Source: Cytobacillus depressus (lineage in GTDB: Bacteria; Bacillota; Bacilli; Bacillales; Cytobacillaceae). From it: a DNA stretch of 64,000 nt. The translations under genes were made by a program, and so were the position numbers. Positions 63,500-64,000 of the stretch are shown here, one piece after another; positions within the stretch are counted from its first letter, which is position 1; each line of letters opens with the position of its first letter. Below the pieces are notes generated by a model. It was not told the DNA's origin, searched no databases, and worked only from the letters and a program-made list of their open reading frames with translations. The stretch spans positions 248,001 through 312,000 of the forward strand of contig NZ_WBOS01000002.1 of the NCBI RefSeq assembly GCF_008923245.1, written 5' to 3'.

Positions 63500-64000
63500 T
63501 AAGGCAATTTTGTAACATCATGTATTTGCTTTTAATCGAAATTATATTTGGGGCATATGGTCTTTTGTTCCTCTACTCTATTGAAAAAAAGGAAGTCCCG
63601 CTATTTTCCTATTTTGCTTTTGTGATGTTTGGCAGTATTTCATTTTCGCTGCTGCTCCTTAAATTTAGAGAAAAGGCAAAACTTTTATTTCTCATTTTCA
63701 TTTTACCTATCCTTTATTTTTTAGGGAAATGGCTTGGGTTCGATCCCTTTGCCAATTTACTTATTGCTTTATTGATTTTCTGGAGGACCCTTTCCCATTT
63801 TAATGAACAGGATAAACAAAATGAGGGGAAATGGATTTTATTTACGATTTTAACAGGTATTTTTCTCATATATTTCTCAGGATTAACTTCAGAGAAAAAT
63901 ATGAAATTAATTGGCGCGATTATGATTTTGCAAGTGGGCTTTATCATTATCGGCGGATTTTTCCACAGATGGCTAGATATGAATGTGAAAATCAGACATA
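63496..64000 (+). CDS. Membrane protein of the moxR operon, N-terminal part (3' end outside window)
   Basis: An open frame of 168 codons runs from ATG 63496 to the window edge without a stop. It shows five or six hydrophobic segments (MYLLLIEIIFGAYGLLFLYS, SYFAFVMFGSISFSLLLL, LFLIFILPILYFLGKWLGFD and others). In moxR-DUF58 operons the third gene usually encodes a protein with N-terminal helices and a periplasmic transglutaminase or DUF4129 domain; this would be its membrane part. The start overlaps the DUF58 stop, so expression is coupled. Confidence 0.75.
   Translation, partial: MIRQFCNIMYLLLIEIIFGAYGLLFLYSIEKKEVPLFSYFAFVMFGSISFSLLLLKFREKAKLLFLIFILPILYFLGKWLGFDPFANLLIALLIFWRTLSHFNEQDKQNEGKWILFTILTGIFLIYFSGLTSEKNMKLIGAIMILQVGFIIIGGFFHRWLDMNVKIRH

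Overview
The window is chromosomal DNA from an endospore-forming member of the Bacillaceae. It is low in G+C, uses strong AGGAGG-type ribosome binding sites and many TTG starts, and carries alpha/beta-type SASPs, a gerA-type germinant receptor operon, spore transglutaminase, SigI/RsgI, a Spo0E-like phosphatase and phosphorelay-type kinases. Gene order partly follows the Bacillus subtilis region sigI-rsgI-sspD-ktrD-ykrP-kinE ... kinD-mhqR ... clpE-ykvI-ykvS (recalled, not searched). Other blocks (ndh, yuaF-floT, bpr, prfC, fixABCX-liv) show it is not B. subtilis itself. I cannot assign a species; a Cytobacillus, Mesobacillus or Neobacillus-like bacterium is a guess.

Layout. 1-3.6 kb: end of NADH dehydrogenase ndh, peptidase pepT, M20 amidohydrolase. 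3.7-7.8 kb: leftward germinant receptor operon in the order A-C-D-B. 8-9.6 kb: spore transglutaminase tgl, a small XRE regulator and a SASP. 9.8-13 kb: NfeD/flotillin operon yuaF-floT behind a SigW-type promoter, then two glycine-rich micropeptide genes. 13-17.5 kb: bacillopeptidase F. 18-24 kb: LysM/SleB hydrolase, tatA, yfhP-like, prfC, nhaC. 24-27.7 kb: a secreted DUF5667 protein and sigI-rsgI, both behind near-identical SigI-type promoters. 27.7-38.9 kb: sspD, ktrD, small spore-type genes, a B12-binding radical SAM protein, lone lutA, tRNA-Arg(CCT), acyltransferase, MCP, KinE-like kinase and a Spo0E-like phosphatase. 39-47.9 kb: fixABCX electron-transfer operon, then a livJHMGF uptake operon. 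48-57.5 kb: Fsr-like exporter, KinD-like kinase, MhqR, M3 oligopeptidase, CtsR-controlled clpE, ykvI. 57.6-64 kb: lipoprotein, CPBP protease, ykvS, a small haem-copper-oxidase-like protein, and a moxR-DUF58 operon that runs off the window.

Between genes there are at least nine full or partial copies of a modular hairpin repeat (ends TGTCTAGCTCCAGCGCCTA and AAGGCGCTTCCGCTTTTC), one copy of a second repeat type, a palindrome-rich patch resembling an IS200/IS605-derived element, and a perfect 15-bp inverted repeat in the leader of ykvS. No complete insertion sequence, CRISPR array, prophage or rRNA operon is visible.

The most interesting items are the paired SigI promoters linking DUF5667 to sigI-rsgI, an RsgI whose conserved Asn-Pro is Glu-Pro, the hexanucleotide microsatellite in rsgI, the modular repeat family with apparent stem covariation, and a FixABCX complex next to a Liv importer with no nif genes in view.
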